A stretch of 64,000 nucleotides of DNA from CALFVT01 sp039989855 (GCA_039989855.1 JBDXGZ010000024.1:62001-126000); one strand, 5' to 3'; positions 50,802-59,962 are shown, counted from the stretch's first letter. A program made the numbers and translations. The notes: generated by a model not told the origin, from the letters alone.

Positions 50802-50897
50802 GGAAGGTTGGCTTTGGACAATTCTCTCGCCAACCCGGTCAGGTCGGGAACGAAGCAGCCGCAACGAGTCTTTTTTGGGTCAGAGTTTCAACCTTCC
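50802..50897 (+). ncRNA. ffs: signal recognition particle RNA (4.5S-like)
   Basis: A 96-base RNA. The conserved domain IV is plain: GGTCAGGTCGGGAACGAAGCAGCC, the Ffh-binding loop with its GGAA-type tetraloop region and symmetric and asymmetric internal loops. The ends form a perfect 9-bp terminal stem, GGAAGGTTG (50802-50810) with CAACCTTCC (50889-50897). Together with Ffh it targets inner-membrane and secreted proteins co-translationally. The location just upstream of dnaX is the usual alphaproteobacterial one. Confidence 0.95.
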
Positions 50898-50963
50898 ACT
50901 TAATCCCCGATATTTTTACCTTGAGCGCTTTCTTATCTGCATTTTGCTGCTTATAAGACCCTC

Positions 50964-52727
50964 ATGTCAGGTGCAGAAACCACAGATGTAGCGAAGCAGG
51001 CCTATAAGGTTCTCGCGCGGAAATACCGCCCGCAGACCTTTGAGGATATGATTGGCCAAGAGGCGATGGTCACAACGTTGACCAATGCGTTCAAGGCTGA
51101 CCGCGTGGCCCATGCCTTTATGATGACGGGCGTGCGCGGTATCGGCAAGACGACCACGGCGCGGCTTTTGGCCCGTGCGTTGAATTATGAAAGCGAGAGC
51201 GTCACCTCTCCGAGTACCGACTTTAGCGAGATGGGCCTGCACTGTGAGCGCATCATGGCCTCGACCCATATGGACGTTTTGGAAATGGATGCCGCCTCCC
51301 GCACAGGGGTCGAGAATATGCGCGAGCTTCTCGATGGTGTGCGCTACGCCCCCGTTGAAGCGCGCTATAAAGTCTATATCATTGATGAGGTTCACATGCT
51401 CTCGACGGGTGCGTTTAACGCCCTGCTAAAGACGCTAGAAGAGCCGCCTGACCATGCGAAATTTATCTTTGCGACGACGGAAATTCGCAAAGTTCCGATC
51501 ACGGTTCTCTCACGCTGTCAGCGCTTTGACCTGCGCCGTGTCGAGGCCGATATATTGGCCGCGCACCTCAAAGGAATATGCGCCAAGGAAAATGTCGCCG
51601 TCTCTGATGACGGCCTCGCGCTGATTGCGCGCGCCGCCGAAGGCTCTGTCCGCGATAGCTTGTCGCTGCTCGATCAAGCCTTGGTTCAATCGGCAGGAGA
51701 CGACGGCGAGATTAGCGCCGCGCAAATTCGCCATATGCTCGGCCTCGGAGACCGTAGCCGTATCTTTGATCTGTTCGACCACGCCGCGCGCGGACGCACG
51801 AAAGAAGCGCTCGAAGAACTCGGCAGCCAATATAAAGACGGGGCCGACCCTGTTGTGGTGATGCGCGACCTCCTCGAGATGTGCCATGATATCTCCCGTG
51901 CGAAAGCGATTGGCGAGGATGTTGATTTTAACGCCGCCCCTGACCAAATCGCGCGGATGCAAGCGCTCGGGGCTGACCTCACCCACGGCCAATTAACGCG
52001 GCTCTGGCAAATTCTAACAACGGATTATGGCGCCGTGCGCATGGCCCCCGTGCCGCTCGCGGCGGCGGAAATGTCGATGATTAAAGTAGCAACGGCGGCG
52101 ACTATGCCCCCGCCAGACCTCATTGCCTCGATACTCTCGGAGATCAAATCCGGAAATTTTAAGCTCCCGGATCTGAAACGCTTAAACGGATCCGGGACAG
52201 CAAAGCCAATCACGCCGCCCGCCGCAGCTGTTGACGCGAGCCCCGAAGATAAATCTGCGCCTGAGTCTGATATAGATATTCATAGCCAACCACCAACGGC
52301 GGTGGAGCCGTCCGAGCCGAACGCCCCGACGCAGTCTTTCGCCACCTTTGATGAGCTAATCGACGCCCTCCCGCGCGAGAAAATAGGCGTTAAATCTGAT
52401 ATCGACCGCTATTTCAGCGTGGTCACTTACCGCGCAGGTCATATCCGTATATCTAAGCCGAAAGCCAGTGCGCCGCCGTCGATGATTGGGCGTGCTGTGG
52501 ATGCTTTCACGGATTTGACGGGCGAACTTTGGGTCATTGATGTGGTCGATGAAGACGGCGCAGAGACGCTGAAAGAAAAGCGCACGCGCGTTCAGAAAGA
52601 GCAAGCGGCCAAAGACCGCGCCCACCCCGCCTTTAATCACCCGCTGCTAAAATCAGCGCAACTCATTGAAATTCGCGATGTTGCCCCTACATCAGGTGCA
52701 ATGAATATCATGACGGACGAAGGATAG
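50964..52727 (+). CDS. dnaX: DNA polymerase III subunits gamma/tau
   Basis: 587 residues. DnaX is the ATPase of the clamp loader that loads the beta clamp and links polymerases to helicase. RPQTFEDMIGQEAMVTTL, Walker A GVRGIGKTTTARLLARAL, Walker B YIIDEVHMLS, sensor LSRCQRFDLRR. The zinc ribbon that has four cysteines in E. coli keeps only one here (GLHCERI). The C-terminal part carries an acidic linker then a tau-like domain. It is followed at once by ybaB in an operon. The gene could make both gamma and tau, but no slippery heptamer was noticed. Confidence 0.96.
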   Translation: MSGAETTDVAKQAYKVLARKYRPQTFEDMIGQEAMVTTLTNAFKADRVAHAFMMTGVRGIGKTTTARLLARALNYESESVTSPSTDFSEMGLHCERIMASTHMDVLEMDAASRTGVENMRELLDGVRYAPVEARYKVYIIDEVHMLSTGAFNALLKTLEEPPDHAKFIFATTEIRKVPITVLSRCQRFDLRRVEADILAAHLKGICAKENVAVSDDGLALIARAAEGSVRDSLSLLDQALVQSAGDDGEISAAQIRHMLGLGDRSRIFDLFDHAARGRTKEALEELGSQYKDGADPVVVMRDLLEMCHDISRAKAIGEDVDFNAAPDQIARMQALGADLTHGQLTRLWQILTTDYGAVRMAPVPLAAAEMSMIKVATAATMPPPDLIASILSEIKSGNFKLPDLKRLNGSGTAKPITPPAAAVDASPEDKSAPESDIDIHSQPPTAVEPSEPNAPTQSFATFDELIDALPREKIGVKSDIDRYFSVVTYRAGHIRISKPKASAPPSMIGRAVDAFTDLTGELWVIDVVDEDGAETLKEKRTRVQKEQAAKDRAHPAFNHPLLKSAQLIEIRDVAPTSGAMNIMTDEG

Positions 52728-52730
52728 ATC

Positions 52731-53054
52731 ATGAAAGATATTATGGGCCTAATGAAACAGGCAAAAGAAATGCAGTCGAAAATGGAAGCCGCCCAAGCCG
52801 AGGTCGCTGACCTCGTCGCCGAAGGTCGCTCTGGCGGCGGCCTTGTGACGGTCACCCTCGTAGGCGGCGGCAATATGAAAGGCCTCACGATTGACCCGAG
52901 CCTACTCAGCGGCGAAGAGGCCGAGATCGTCGAAGACCTCATCGTCGCGGCGTACCAAGACGCCAAGGTTAAACTCGACCAAGCCCAAGCCGATAAGATG
53001 AAATCCGCCTTTGGGGGGATGCAACTTCCGCCTGGTATGAAGATGCCGTTTTAG
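52731..53054 (+). CDS. ybaB: YbaB/EbfC nucleoid-associated protein
   Basis: 107 residues. Family landmarks are MKDIMGLMKQAKEMQSKMEAAQAEV, LVTVTLVGGGNMKGLTIDP and the end GGMQLPPGMKMPF. It is a small DNA-binding dimer co-transcribed with dnaX (3-base gap). The next expected gene, recR, is displaced by about 2.8 kb. A terminator follows directly. Confidence 0.95.
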   Translation: MKDIMGLMKQAKEMQSKMEAAQAEVADLVAEGRSGGGLVTVTLVGGGNMKGLTIDPSLLSGEEAEIVEDLIVAAYQDAKVKLDQAQADKMKSAFGGMQLPPGMKMPF

Positions 53055-53063
53055 ATTAACATG

Positions 53064-53089
53064 AGCCGCGAGTGATCGCGGCTTTTTTT
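53064..53089 (+). terminator. ybaB intrinsic terminator
   Basis: A perfect 8-bp stem AGCCGCGA/TCGCGGCT with a 4-base loop, then a T run. It ends the dnaX-ybaB transcript before the inserted genes. Confidence 0.9.
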
Positions 53090-53194
53090 ATGGGGGAATT
53101 ATTGCCGAAGGGGAGGTTGGCTCATCGGTCGAAAACACCCAAAAGACTCTCGCATTTCCATGGTTGCCCTGCGGAACCGTTATCATCCGAGCTG

Positions 53195-54040
53195 TTAAGT
53201 GCCGTCGTCATCGGGGGGGCCTGTAACTTCACCAATGATGGTGGCTGTCAAATCGTCATTAGCTTCCGAAAAGACTGCAGCTGCAAACCCTAGAGCTTTG
53301 TTTGCGTCTTTGACTTCAGTCAAGGTTACCGTGATCGTAAAAGGACCTCCGACGTTATCTTTTCCGTCAGCACCTTTTCTAACATAAGGATTTATCATTG
53401 TAGGAAATTCTATGTGATTATCTTGTTCGTTTCGGCTATATGGCTCATCTTGCGTTCTCAAATTTCCAAGACTAATTGTTTGGCTCTCTCTAATAGTCGT
53501 GCCTGGGCCCGAAATGGCAAGCTGTATCATTAGCCCTCTTTTTTTATTTAACTTACCACTAAGGGTTCTTTGAAACCTTAATTCTGTGAGTTTGGGCCTC
53601 ATATAGTAAGGAACACCACCATTGTATCCGTGACCATCTAACCTTAAATCAAACTCTATCGCTCTGGACTTATTACTTGAACGTTTAGGATAAGCCATTT
53701 CAGAAGTTTTAAATGTCAAACATCGGGCAGAAATTATTTCGCTATTCGGGAAAATATTTACGACAACAGTTTTGACTTCCGTAGATTCTTCAGCCCCCTC
53801 GGTAAGCTTCTGGCCAATGAGATCTATTCCCGCGGTTATGGCGGCTGACAACAAAATGCCAGAAAGGGATTTAGTATTTTTGGCCCTTAAACCTAAGCGA
53901 TCTTCATCCGTTGAGTCAGTGCATGGCTCTACATTCAATATTGGTTGACCGTTAAATTCCGCAGCGAAAGTTTGTGTCGATAACAAACAGGAAGTTAAAA
54001 TAGCCAAACTTGTTGTAGATAGAGTTTTTTTGAAATGCAT
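53195..54040 (-). CDS. secreted protein, divergent partner of protease
   Basis: About 281 residues from ATG 54040, which has GGAGG six bases upstream; an in-frame ATG at 54058 would add six residues. Sec signal ending CLLSTQTFAAEF. The mature part carries three or more cysteines (VEPCTDST, ISARCLTF), beta-rich stretches (TKSLSGILLSAAITAGIDLI, PFTITVTLTEVKD) and a final acidic tail EVTGPPDDDG. No family recognised. It is divergent from the trypsin-like protease gene, suggesting a linked role such as substrate, inhibitor or partner; that is inference. Confidence 0.75.
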   Translation of the reverse strand: MHFKKTLSTTSLAILTSCLLSTQTFAAEFNGQPILNVEPCTDSTDEDRLGLRAKNTKSLSGILLSAAITAGIDLIGQKLTEGAEESTEVKTVVVNIFPNSEIISARCLTFKTSEMAYPKRSSNKSRAIEFDLRLDGHGYNGGVPYYMRPKLTELRFQRTLSGKLNKKRGLMIQLAISGPGTTIRESQTISLGNLRTQDEPYSRNEQDNHIEFPTMINPYVRKGADGKDNVGGPFTITVTLTEVKDANKALGFAAAVFSEANDDLTATIIGEVTGPPDDDGT

Positions 54041-54176
54041 GTTCAGGCCTCCATTCAAGATGAAGAAGGTTTATCATTGCCTTTAACGCAACGCCGTGAC
54101 CACCGTCACGGAGGCGAAAATAGAAAGGCATTAATATATCATCACAATTAAACCTTTAAAAGGATTGGATGCCTTT

Positions 54177-55199
54177 ATGCGTTCCGTATTATTTCTTATT
54201 GCCACATCATCTTTGCTCTTTTCAGGGATTGCAACAGCCCAAATAGGACCCTCCGGAATTGGTGAAAAATTAGATGCTCGTGAGGTCCGCGAATTACAAA
54301 ATGCACTCGGTGGTATAGAACTGAACCTTGCTGCAGATAGCGCCGCGCCCTTTCACGACTTCAAGGCATTAGGCAAAGATTTGGCCATCATTGACCGTGG
54401 CAATAAGGGCTCACTCCCGGCCAGAATTACTGTGTCTGAAATTAAAATCTCCAAATCAGGAGGTCTGGCTGAAGGAAAAACGCGAATTGTGCGAGGAGAA
54501 TTAGCCCTACTTGGAGAGCACCCTTGGATTGTGTCACTCGCGTTGGCTGGATACCCTGCAGGAGCTGCACATTTTTGTGGTGGTAGCTTAATTGATGAAA
54601 ACTGGGTCTTAACGGCAGCACATTGCGTTGAGGATATGGCTGCAGGTTCGATAAGGCTTCATGCTGGATCAAATGACCTGCAAAAAGGTGGCCAACTGCG
54701 CAACGTTACAAGAATCGTAATTCATGAGGGCTGGAATGATCGGACAAATGAAAACGACATTGCGCTTTTGCAAGTGACGTCTCCATTTGATTTCGAGGCC
54801 GATCATATTTCAGCCATTAATTATCTTGAAACGGTAAGTGACCATGAATCTCAAGCGGCGGATGGCGAGCTTCTCAGTGTTATAGGTTGGGGTCATACAA
54901 GAGAAGGCTCAACTCAGGCAGAACGGCTTCTGCGTAAAGTTACGGTCCCGGTGATCAGAACTGAAACGTGTAACAAAAACTACAGTGGGACGATATTGGA
55001 CGGTATGTTTTGCTCGGGAATTGGCGGGAAAGACTCCTGCCAAGGGGATAGTGGAGGCCCGATTTCCACCCTTGCCGATGATCCGCGGCAGGTCGGAGTT
55101 GTGTCATGGGGGTACGGATGTGCAAGAACTAACTATCCGGGCGTCTATACACGATTAGCAGACTACTCGAGCTGGATTGATGATCATGTGGATGAGTAA
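54177..55199 (+). CDS. secreted trypsin-like serine protease (family S1)
   Basis: 340 residues from ATG 54177, chosen because AAAAGGA ends 12 bases before it; a TTG at 54165 would sit directly on the site. Sec signal (LFLIATSSLLFSGIATAQ) then a propeptide of about 80 residues. Activation site RIVRGE (before Ile-104). Catalytic triad His-149 (LTAAHC), Asp-194 (NDIALL) and Ser-292 (GKDSCQGDSGG). Asp-287 predicts trypsin specificity for Arg/Lys. Such metazoan-like S1 enzymes are uncommon in bacteria but occur in marine groups. It lies between ybaB and recR, divergent from a secreted protein. Confidence 0.93.
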   Translation: MRSVLFLIATSSLLFSGIATAQIGPSGIGEKLDAREVRELQNALGGIELNLAADSAAPFHDFKALGKDLAIIDRGNKGSLPARITVSEIKISKSGGLAEGKTRIVRGELALLGEHPWIVSLALAGYPAGAAHFCGGSLIDENWVLTAAHCVEDMAAGSIRLHAGSNDLQKGGQLRNVTRIVIHEGWNDRTNENDIALLQVTSPFDFEADHISAINYLETVSDHESQAADGELLSVIGWGHTREGSTQAERLLRKVTVPVIRTETCNKNYSGTILDGMFCSGIGGKDSCQGDSGGPISTLADDPRQVGVVSWGYGCARTNYPGVYTRLADYSSWIDDHVDE

Positions 55200-55415
55200 T
55201 AATGTTAGAGTTTGCACTTTCTTTCCTACATCCAGAAACTAAGATGAAATTTTAGAAATTTGACAAAGAGATCACTTAAACCGAGTCTTCCAAGCGCTTT
55301 ATTAAGAACACTCGGCTAACGTCCGTTTAGCCCCCAGAGCAGAAAAATCACCGAGAGACAATTCACTTCAATTACCCATTTCACAAAATCACTGAATACT
55401 CGCTCTCGCTTTGCT

Positions 55416-55479
55416 TTTAATTCCTGAAATTAGAAAATCGATACTTAATCGATTTTTGAATCTAATTTCAGGAATTAAA
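55416..55479. repeat. long perfect hairpin (MITE-like or palindrome)
   Basis: Outer arms of 18 bases, 55417-55434 and 55461-55478, are perfectly complementary (starting TTAATTCCTG, ending CAGGAATTAA). Inside, AAAATCGAT (55434-55442) pairs with ATCGATTTT (55448-55456). It has no T-tract and lies in a 0.6-kb gap, so it is not a normal terminator. It could be a small mobile-element relic or an RNA structural element. Confidence 0.8.
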
Positions 55480-55507
55480 TCCACGCCCCTAAAACATCAT
55501 ATATTAT

Positions 55508-55699
55508 ACCCTCACCACCTTCTGAGGACAGGCAAGTGTACATTGGCTGCTGTGAGGGTGTGGCATGGGTGGTAAACGTAGCGGGGTAATGTCTGCTAGC
55601 TGTACCGCCGTACTTCGGTTCGATGGCCTAGATCCACGGTTGTCCCGGACTGTGAAAAACCATGTCGTCGCGAAGCGTCTGCGCTGCGAAACATTTTTT
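55508..55699 (+). ncRNA. candidate structured ncRNA with terminator
   Basis: About 190 bases with no protein gene. By eye it folds as ACCCTCAC (55508-55515) with GTGAGGGT (55552-55559), then a rod with CATGG/CCATG, CGGGG/CCCG, CTAG/CTAG and ACCG/CGGT nested between about 55563 and 55665. It ends in a hairpin and six T. I could not match it to tmRNA, RNase P or a 6S consensus, but its size fits 6S-type RNA. The 5' end is uncertain; TATTAT at 55502-55507 is a possible -10. Confidence 0.45.
55662..55699 (+). terminator. terminator of the candidate ncRNA
   Basis: Three stacked stems: ATGT/ACAT (55662-55665, 55691-55694), TCGC/GCGA (55668-55671, 55686-55689) and AGCG/CGCT (55674-55677, 55682-55685) around a TCTG loop, followed by six T. 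Confidence 0.7.
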
Positions 55700-55895
55700 A
55701 CTTAGGTATCCTGTAGCGTTTGCGCTTCGCGGTTGTCCACTTTAATTCTCTAACTCGGGCCTTAGGGCGGCGGGGTATTTTCGCGTGTCTGCGTTGCCCT
55801 ATTTATATGGCCCTCTTTGCAACGCCTTGCATCAGCGCATTTTCATTGCCGCAGGCTTTTGCTGCTTTATAGTTAAAGGCGAATCGAGAGCGCTT

Positions 55896-56513
55896 ATGAC
55901 ACCGAAAACCGCTGGCCCTGAAATTGAACGGCTGATTAGCTTACTCGCCAAGCTGCCAGGGCTTGGGCCGCGCTCGGCGCGGCGGGCGGCGCTCGATATG
56001 ATTAAGAAGAAGGACGGTTTGATGCGGCCCCTCTTGGATGCTTTGTCCCAAGCGGTTGACCGTGTGGCCCCCTGCGGGTCGTGCGGTAATATTGATACGC
56101 AAAACCCCTGTCATATTTGTAGCGCCCAAGGGCGCGACCCGAGCGTGATTTGCGTTGTCCAAGATGTTGGCGACCTTTGGGCAATGGAGCGGGCGGGGGC
56201 GTTTCGCGGGCGCTATCATGTGCTCGGCGGGACGCTGTCGGCGCTCAACGGTATTCGCCCCAGTGACCTCAATATGGGCGGGCTGTTTAGCCGTCTTCAA
56301 ACGGGGGAGGTGAAAGAGATCATCCTCGCCATGAATGCGACGGTTGATGGGCAGACGACGGCGCATTATATTACGGATCATATTGAGAGCCTCAGTGAGG
56401 GGCAGGGGGTAAGTATCACGCGCTTGGCCCACGGCGTACCTGTCGGCGGGGAGCTTGATTATCTCGATGACGGGACGATCACGGCGGCGCTCAATCGGCG
56501 GACACCGTTTTAG
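55896..56513 (+). CDS. recR: recombination mediator RecR
   Basis: 205 residues from ATG 55896; the reading frame extends upstream but that part is unlike RecR. RecR works with RecF/RecO to load RecA on gapped DNA. Landmarks are LLAKLPGLGPRSARRAALDMI (helix-hairpin-helix), the four-cysteine zinc site CGSCGNIDTQNPCHIC, the Toprim domain VICVVQDVGDLWAMER and YHVLGGTLSALNGIRP. It is normally next to ybaB; here 2.8 kb separate them. Secure. Confidence 0.95.
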   Translation: MTPKTAGPEIERLISLLAKLPGLGPRSARRAALDMIKKKDGLMRPLLDALSQAVDRVAPCGSCGNIDTQNPCHICSAQGRDPSVICVVQDVGDLWAMERAGAFRGRYHVLGGTLSALNGIRPSDLNMGGLFSRLQTGEVKEIILAMNATVDGQTTAHYITDHIESLSEGQGVSITRLAHGVPVGGELDYLDDGTITAALNRRTPF

Positions 56514-56529
56514 GGAAAGGGGCTTTGGC

Positions 56530-56871
56530 TTAAAGCTCTTCGACGATGGAGGTGCCTTTGCCGTCTTTACCGCAGGTCCATTCCCACACTTCATGCAGGC
56601 GGAGCTTTCCGTTCTCTAAAGTCTCAGGGCGGGAGCGGCCTTTGCCAGAATATATCTCGCCGTCGCGGTCCATATGGTGATAGACGAAATCAATGTGACC
56701 ACCGGGGCCAATCCACCCGAGCATATGGCCATATTCAATCGGGCCGCCTGAATAGGTCACGGTTAAGCGGTCATGATGTTGCTGATATTGGAAAATCGTG
56801 TCGCTATTGACTTGGCCTTCGGCTGTATTCTTGACGGTTCTAAACAGCCGTCCGCCATAATAATAAGACAT
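56530..56871 (-). CDS. conserved hypothetical protein (N-acetylglutamate-synthase-like in some annotations)
   Basis: 113 residues, soluble, beta-rich: YYYGGRLFRTVKNTAEGQVNSDTIFQYQQ, VTYSGGPIEYGHMLGWI and LENGKLRLHEVWEWTCGKDGKGTSIVEE. The pattern matches a widespread small family often mislabelled as N-acetylglutamate synthase. No acetyltransferase motif is seen, so that label should not be trusted. Its start overlaps the rmuC stop by one base (TAATG), so the two are translationally coupled. Confidence 0.85.
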   Translation of the reverse strand: MSYYYGGRLFRTVKNTAEGQVNSDTIFQYQQHHDRLTVTYSGGPIEYGHMLGWIGPGGHIDFVYHHMDRDGEIYSGKGRSRPETLENGKLRLHEVWEWTCGKDGKGTSIVEEL

Positions 56872-57998
56872 TAGTTCACCTGTCGCTGCGATGTGCCCCG
56901 ATCTGGTAAAAGGTCGCTTGTATTGTCTTCAAGGTCAAGGCTTTCTATGCGTTCTGACCGCTTTGTGATCTTCTCAGTAGAAATGCGGATGTTACGCATA
57001 TCCTCTGTGGTTTGGTTGAAATGCGTTTGGAGTTTGGCCACGCGTTGATCAAGACGGTCGACGTCTTTGGACATTTCGCCGACTTCCTTTTGGATAATAT
57101 GGGCTTGTTCACGCATTTGCGCGTCGCGCATTACCGCGCGGATGGTATGCAGAGTGGCCATGAAACTTGTCGGTGAAACGATCATCACGCGCTTTTGAAA
57201 ACTGTCATCAATGAGCTGTTGAAAATGCGTATGCAAATCGAGATAAATCGCCTCACTCGGGAGGAACAAGAGTGCAATATCATGGGTCTCTCCGGGGATG
57301 AGATATTTCTCGGAGATCGCTTTGACGTGGGCTTTAATATCACGGATGAAATCACGTTCGGCAGATTTACGGTCAAATTCAGTGTCCGCCCCGTCCATGC
57401 GCCGCCAACTCTCAAGCGGGAATTTACTATCAATCGCCAAAGAGCCTTGGTCATTGGGCAGGTCAATCAGCGCGTCGACGCGCTTATGATTAGAGAGCGT
57501 TTCTTGGAAGCGGAAACTGTTAGGGGGGAGGAAGTCCGCAATCATATCCTGCATTTGCTTTTCACCAAATGTACCGCGGCTTTGTTTATTGGATAACATG
57601 CGCTGCAAGCCAGAGACTTCACCCGTTAAGGCTTCGATATTTTTCTGGGCACGGTCAATGACCACAAGCCGTTCATGCAGTTGTTTCAGGTTTTGTGAGC
57701 TGCGTTCTTGAGTTTCATTCAGGCTTTGCCCGACACGTTGAGAGACTTTATCAAGGCGCGCATCAAGGCTCTCGCGAAATACGGTTTCACGCTTCACACT
57801 ATCCTCGGCCATTTGCGCGAGCCGCCCTTGCAGCGCTGCATGCTTATCGGACATATCTGACAGATGTCTCCGTAGAGCCTTGGCCCCGAATTGCGAGAAA
57901 AACAGCGCAATAATCGCTCCGAGCAAAATTAGCGCGACCCCCAGGATAAGCTCGACTAACGTAATCGAAAGATCACCATATGTGAATAAAGGCTCCAT
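56871..57998 (-). CDS. rmuC: DNA recombination protein RmuC
   Basis: 375 residues. An N-terminal membrane helix (LVELILGVALILLGAIIALFFSQ) precedes a long coiled coil (about 40-135). The RmuC nuclease-like core follows: RGTFGEKQMQDMIADFLPPNSFRFQETL, RVDALIDLPNDQGSLAIDSKFPLESWRRM, FLPSEAIYLDLHTH and IVSPTSFMATLHTIRAVMRDAQM. It limits inversion between short inverted repeats, probably as a nuclease. Coupled with the small gene downstream. Confidence 0.94.
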   Translation of the reverse strand: MEPLFTYGDLSITLVELILGVALILLGAIIALFFSQFGAKALRRHLSDMSDKHAALQGRLAQMAEDSVKRETVFRESLDARLDKVSQRVGQSLNETQERSSQNLKQLHERLVVIDRAQKNIEALTGEVSGLQRMLSNKQSRGTFGEKQMQDMIADFLPPNSFRFQETLSNHKRVDALIDLPNDQGSLAIDSKFPLESWRRMDGADTEFDRKSAERDFIRDIKAHVKAISEKYLIPGETHDIALLFLPSEAIYLDLHTHFQQLIDDSFQKRVMIVSPTSFMATLHTIRAVMRDAQMREQAHIIQKEVGEMSKDVDRLDQRVAKLQTHFNQTTEDMRNIRISTEKITKRSERIESLDLEDNTSDLLPDRGTSQRQVN

Positions 57999-58126
57999 TC
58001 ACTTAATGTTTCATGATTTGTTCTTTTACGCGAGTCTTTTTTGACGCCGCTTAACCTTAGTCATTATTTGGTTCCGCTCATTCGTTTTTATTGCTAGTCT
58101 GTTTGAAAATATAATGGGAGTTGCGC

Positions 58127-59929
58127 ATGCGTTTATTAAAATTAGGAGTGAGTTTTACATTAGTCTTTGTCTTGGCGAGTTGTGCCCCGAATGGGCCGAC
58201 ATCGGGTACTGATGGGGCTAGCATACATAGCGATCAGGCTGAGAAATCTACGGATGCGCGCTTTGAAGCCTTATTAGATAAGCACTGGCAATGGAACCTG
58301 TCATTAAACCCAACCTTTGCCACGTCTCTGGGGAACCGCGACTATGACACCCAATTAAGCGATCCCTCCCTTGAAGCTTATGCGGTGCGAATAGAGCAGA
58401 CGAAAAGTTTTCTCGCAGATTTCGAAGCCGTAAATACGGCCCAACTCAGTGAGGATAATCAACTCAACCACCGTTTGATGGTGCTTCAGCTTGAGACGGA
58501 TATTGAGGCCTCTCAGTTCGGTGGTAAATATATGATTATGACCAACCGTGGTGGGCCGCATTTGAGCCTGACAGGTCTTGCGTCGCGCTTGCCGTTTCTA
58601 AATGAAGCGGATTATCAGAGCTATATTGCACGTCTAGGCGCTATGCCGACCTATATGGAGAGTGCGACGACGCGCTTACGCGCAGGTCTTGAGGCAGGAT
58701 GGTCACAGCCTTGCGCGCCGATGCGCGGGTTCGAAACTTCTATTCAGACCCATATTGTTGAGGATGTTAATGACAGCATCTTTATGTCGGCATTTAAGAG
58801 AAAGCCTAAGGGCATAAATGCGGCCGCCTTTGAGCGGTTTAAAAAACAAGCGCAGGTAAGAGTTAAAGACGGTATTTTGCCAGCCTTTAAAAAATTCGAA
58901 ACATTTTATCTTGAGGAATATGCCCCGAAGTGCCGCGCGGATGTTGGGACGTCGTCTATGCCAGACGGGGCGGCCTATTACGCGCACCGCGTTAAACTGT
59001 TTACGACCACAGACCGCACGCCCGACGAGGTACATAATATCGGCCTGTCCGAAGTGGCCCGTATTCGATCCGAGATGGATGAGGTGCAAAAACAAGCAGG
59101 GTTTGACGGAACCTTTAAAGAGTTTCAAAACTACCTTCGCACTAATCCCGAATTTTATCCAAAGACGGCCCAAGAACGTATGGATAAAGCTGCCGTGATT
59201 TTGAAACGGATGGACGGACTTTTGCCAGAGCTGTTCACTAAGTTTCCGCGTATGCCTTATGGCCTGAAAGAAATCCCGCTCGACATTGCGGAGAAAACAA
59301 CAACGGCCTATTATAACCGCCCCGCAGGGGACGGCTCTCGCGCTGGGTTTTACTTTATCAATACAACGAACCTTGATAAGCGCCCACTTTATGAAATGGA
59401 GGCTTTGTCGCTGCATGAAGCCGTGCCAGGGCATCATTTTCAACTAGCCCTCGCACAAGAATTACCACTGCCGAATTTCAGAAAATACGGCGGCTTCACG
59501 GCCTTTTCCGAAGGGTGGGGGCTTTATTCAGAGCGCCTTGGTCTGGACGTCGGTTTCTACCAAACGCCCTATACGAATTTCGGGCGACTGTCCTATGAGA
59601 TGTGGCGCGCTTGCCGCCTTGTGGTCGATACGGGGATGCATTCAAAAGGCTGGACGCGCCAACAAGCGATTGATTATATGGTCGAAAACACAGGCCTATC
59701 GTTGAAGAATATTGAGAATGAAGTCGACCGCTATATTACGTGGCCGGGGCAGGCTTTGGCCTATAAAACGGGCGAACTTAAAATCCGCGAACTCCGTGCT
59801 ATGGCAGAAACGGAACTTGGTGAAGATTTCGATATTCGTTATTTCCACGATGCCGTACTTGAGAACGGCGCCGTCCCGCTCTCCGTATTAGAGGATAAAA
59901 TCAAGGCGTGGGTGAAAGCGCAGAAATAG
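58127..59929 (+). CDS. DUF885 (M32-like) peptidase-like lipoprotein
   Basis: 600 residues from ATG 58127; GGGAG precedes it by six bases. Lipobox LASC, then a Ser/Thr linker. The large helical DUF885 domain carries the zinc-type motif HEAVPGHHFQLA (about 428-439) with the glutamate partner in TAFSEGWGLYSERLG, as in gluzincin carboxypeptidase-like folds. Other landmarks are ALLDKHWQWNLSLNPTFATSLGNRDY and EVDRYITWPGQALAYKTGELKI. Probable periplasmic metallopeptidase; substrate unknown. Confidence 0.93.
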   Translation: MRLLKLGVSFTLVFVLASCAPNGPTSGTDGASIHSDQAEKSTDARFEALLDKHWQWNLSLNPTFATSLGNRDYDTQLSDPSLEAYAVRIEQTKSFLADFEAVNTAQLSEDNQLNHRLMVLQLETDIEASQFGGKYMIMTNRGGPHLSLTGLASRLPFLNEADYQSYIARLGAMPTYMESATTRLRAGLEAGWSQPCAPMRGFETSIQTHIVEDVNDSIFMSAFKRKPKGINAAAFERFKKQAQVRVKDGILPAFKKFETFYLEEYAPKCRADVGTSSMPDGAAYYAHRVKLFTTTDRTPDEVHNIGLSEVARIRSEMDEVQKQAGFDGTFKEFQNYLRTNPEFYPKTAQERMDKAAVILKRMDGLLPELFTKFPRMPYGLKEIPLDIAEKTTTAYYNRPAGDGSRAGFYFINTTNLDKRPLYEMEALSLHEAVPGHHFQLALAQELPLPNFRKYGGFTAFSEGWGLYSERLGLDVGFYQTPYTNFGRLSYEMWRACRLVVDTGMHSKGWTRQQAIDYMVENTGLSLKNIENEVDRYITWPGQALAYKTGELKIRELRAMAETELGEDFDIRYFHDAVLENGAVPLSVLEDKIKAWVKAQK

Positions 59930-59962
59930 CGCAGTGGTTGGCGCTGAACGAAATGACAAATT

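Noticed and set aside
50964..52727. Programmed frameshift site in dnaX
   Set aside because: No clear A-AAA-AAG type heptamer with a downstream stem was found by reading.
56530..56871. N-acetylglutamate synthase label for the small gene beside rmuC
   Set aside because: The protein lacks acetyl-CoA-binding GNAT motifs and is too small; the label seems a propagated annotation.
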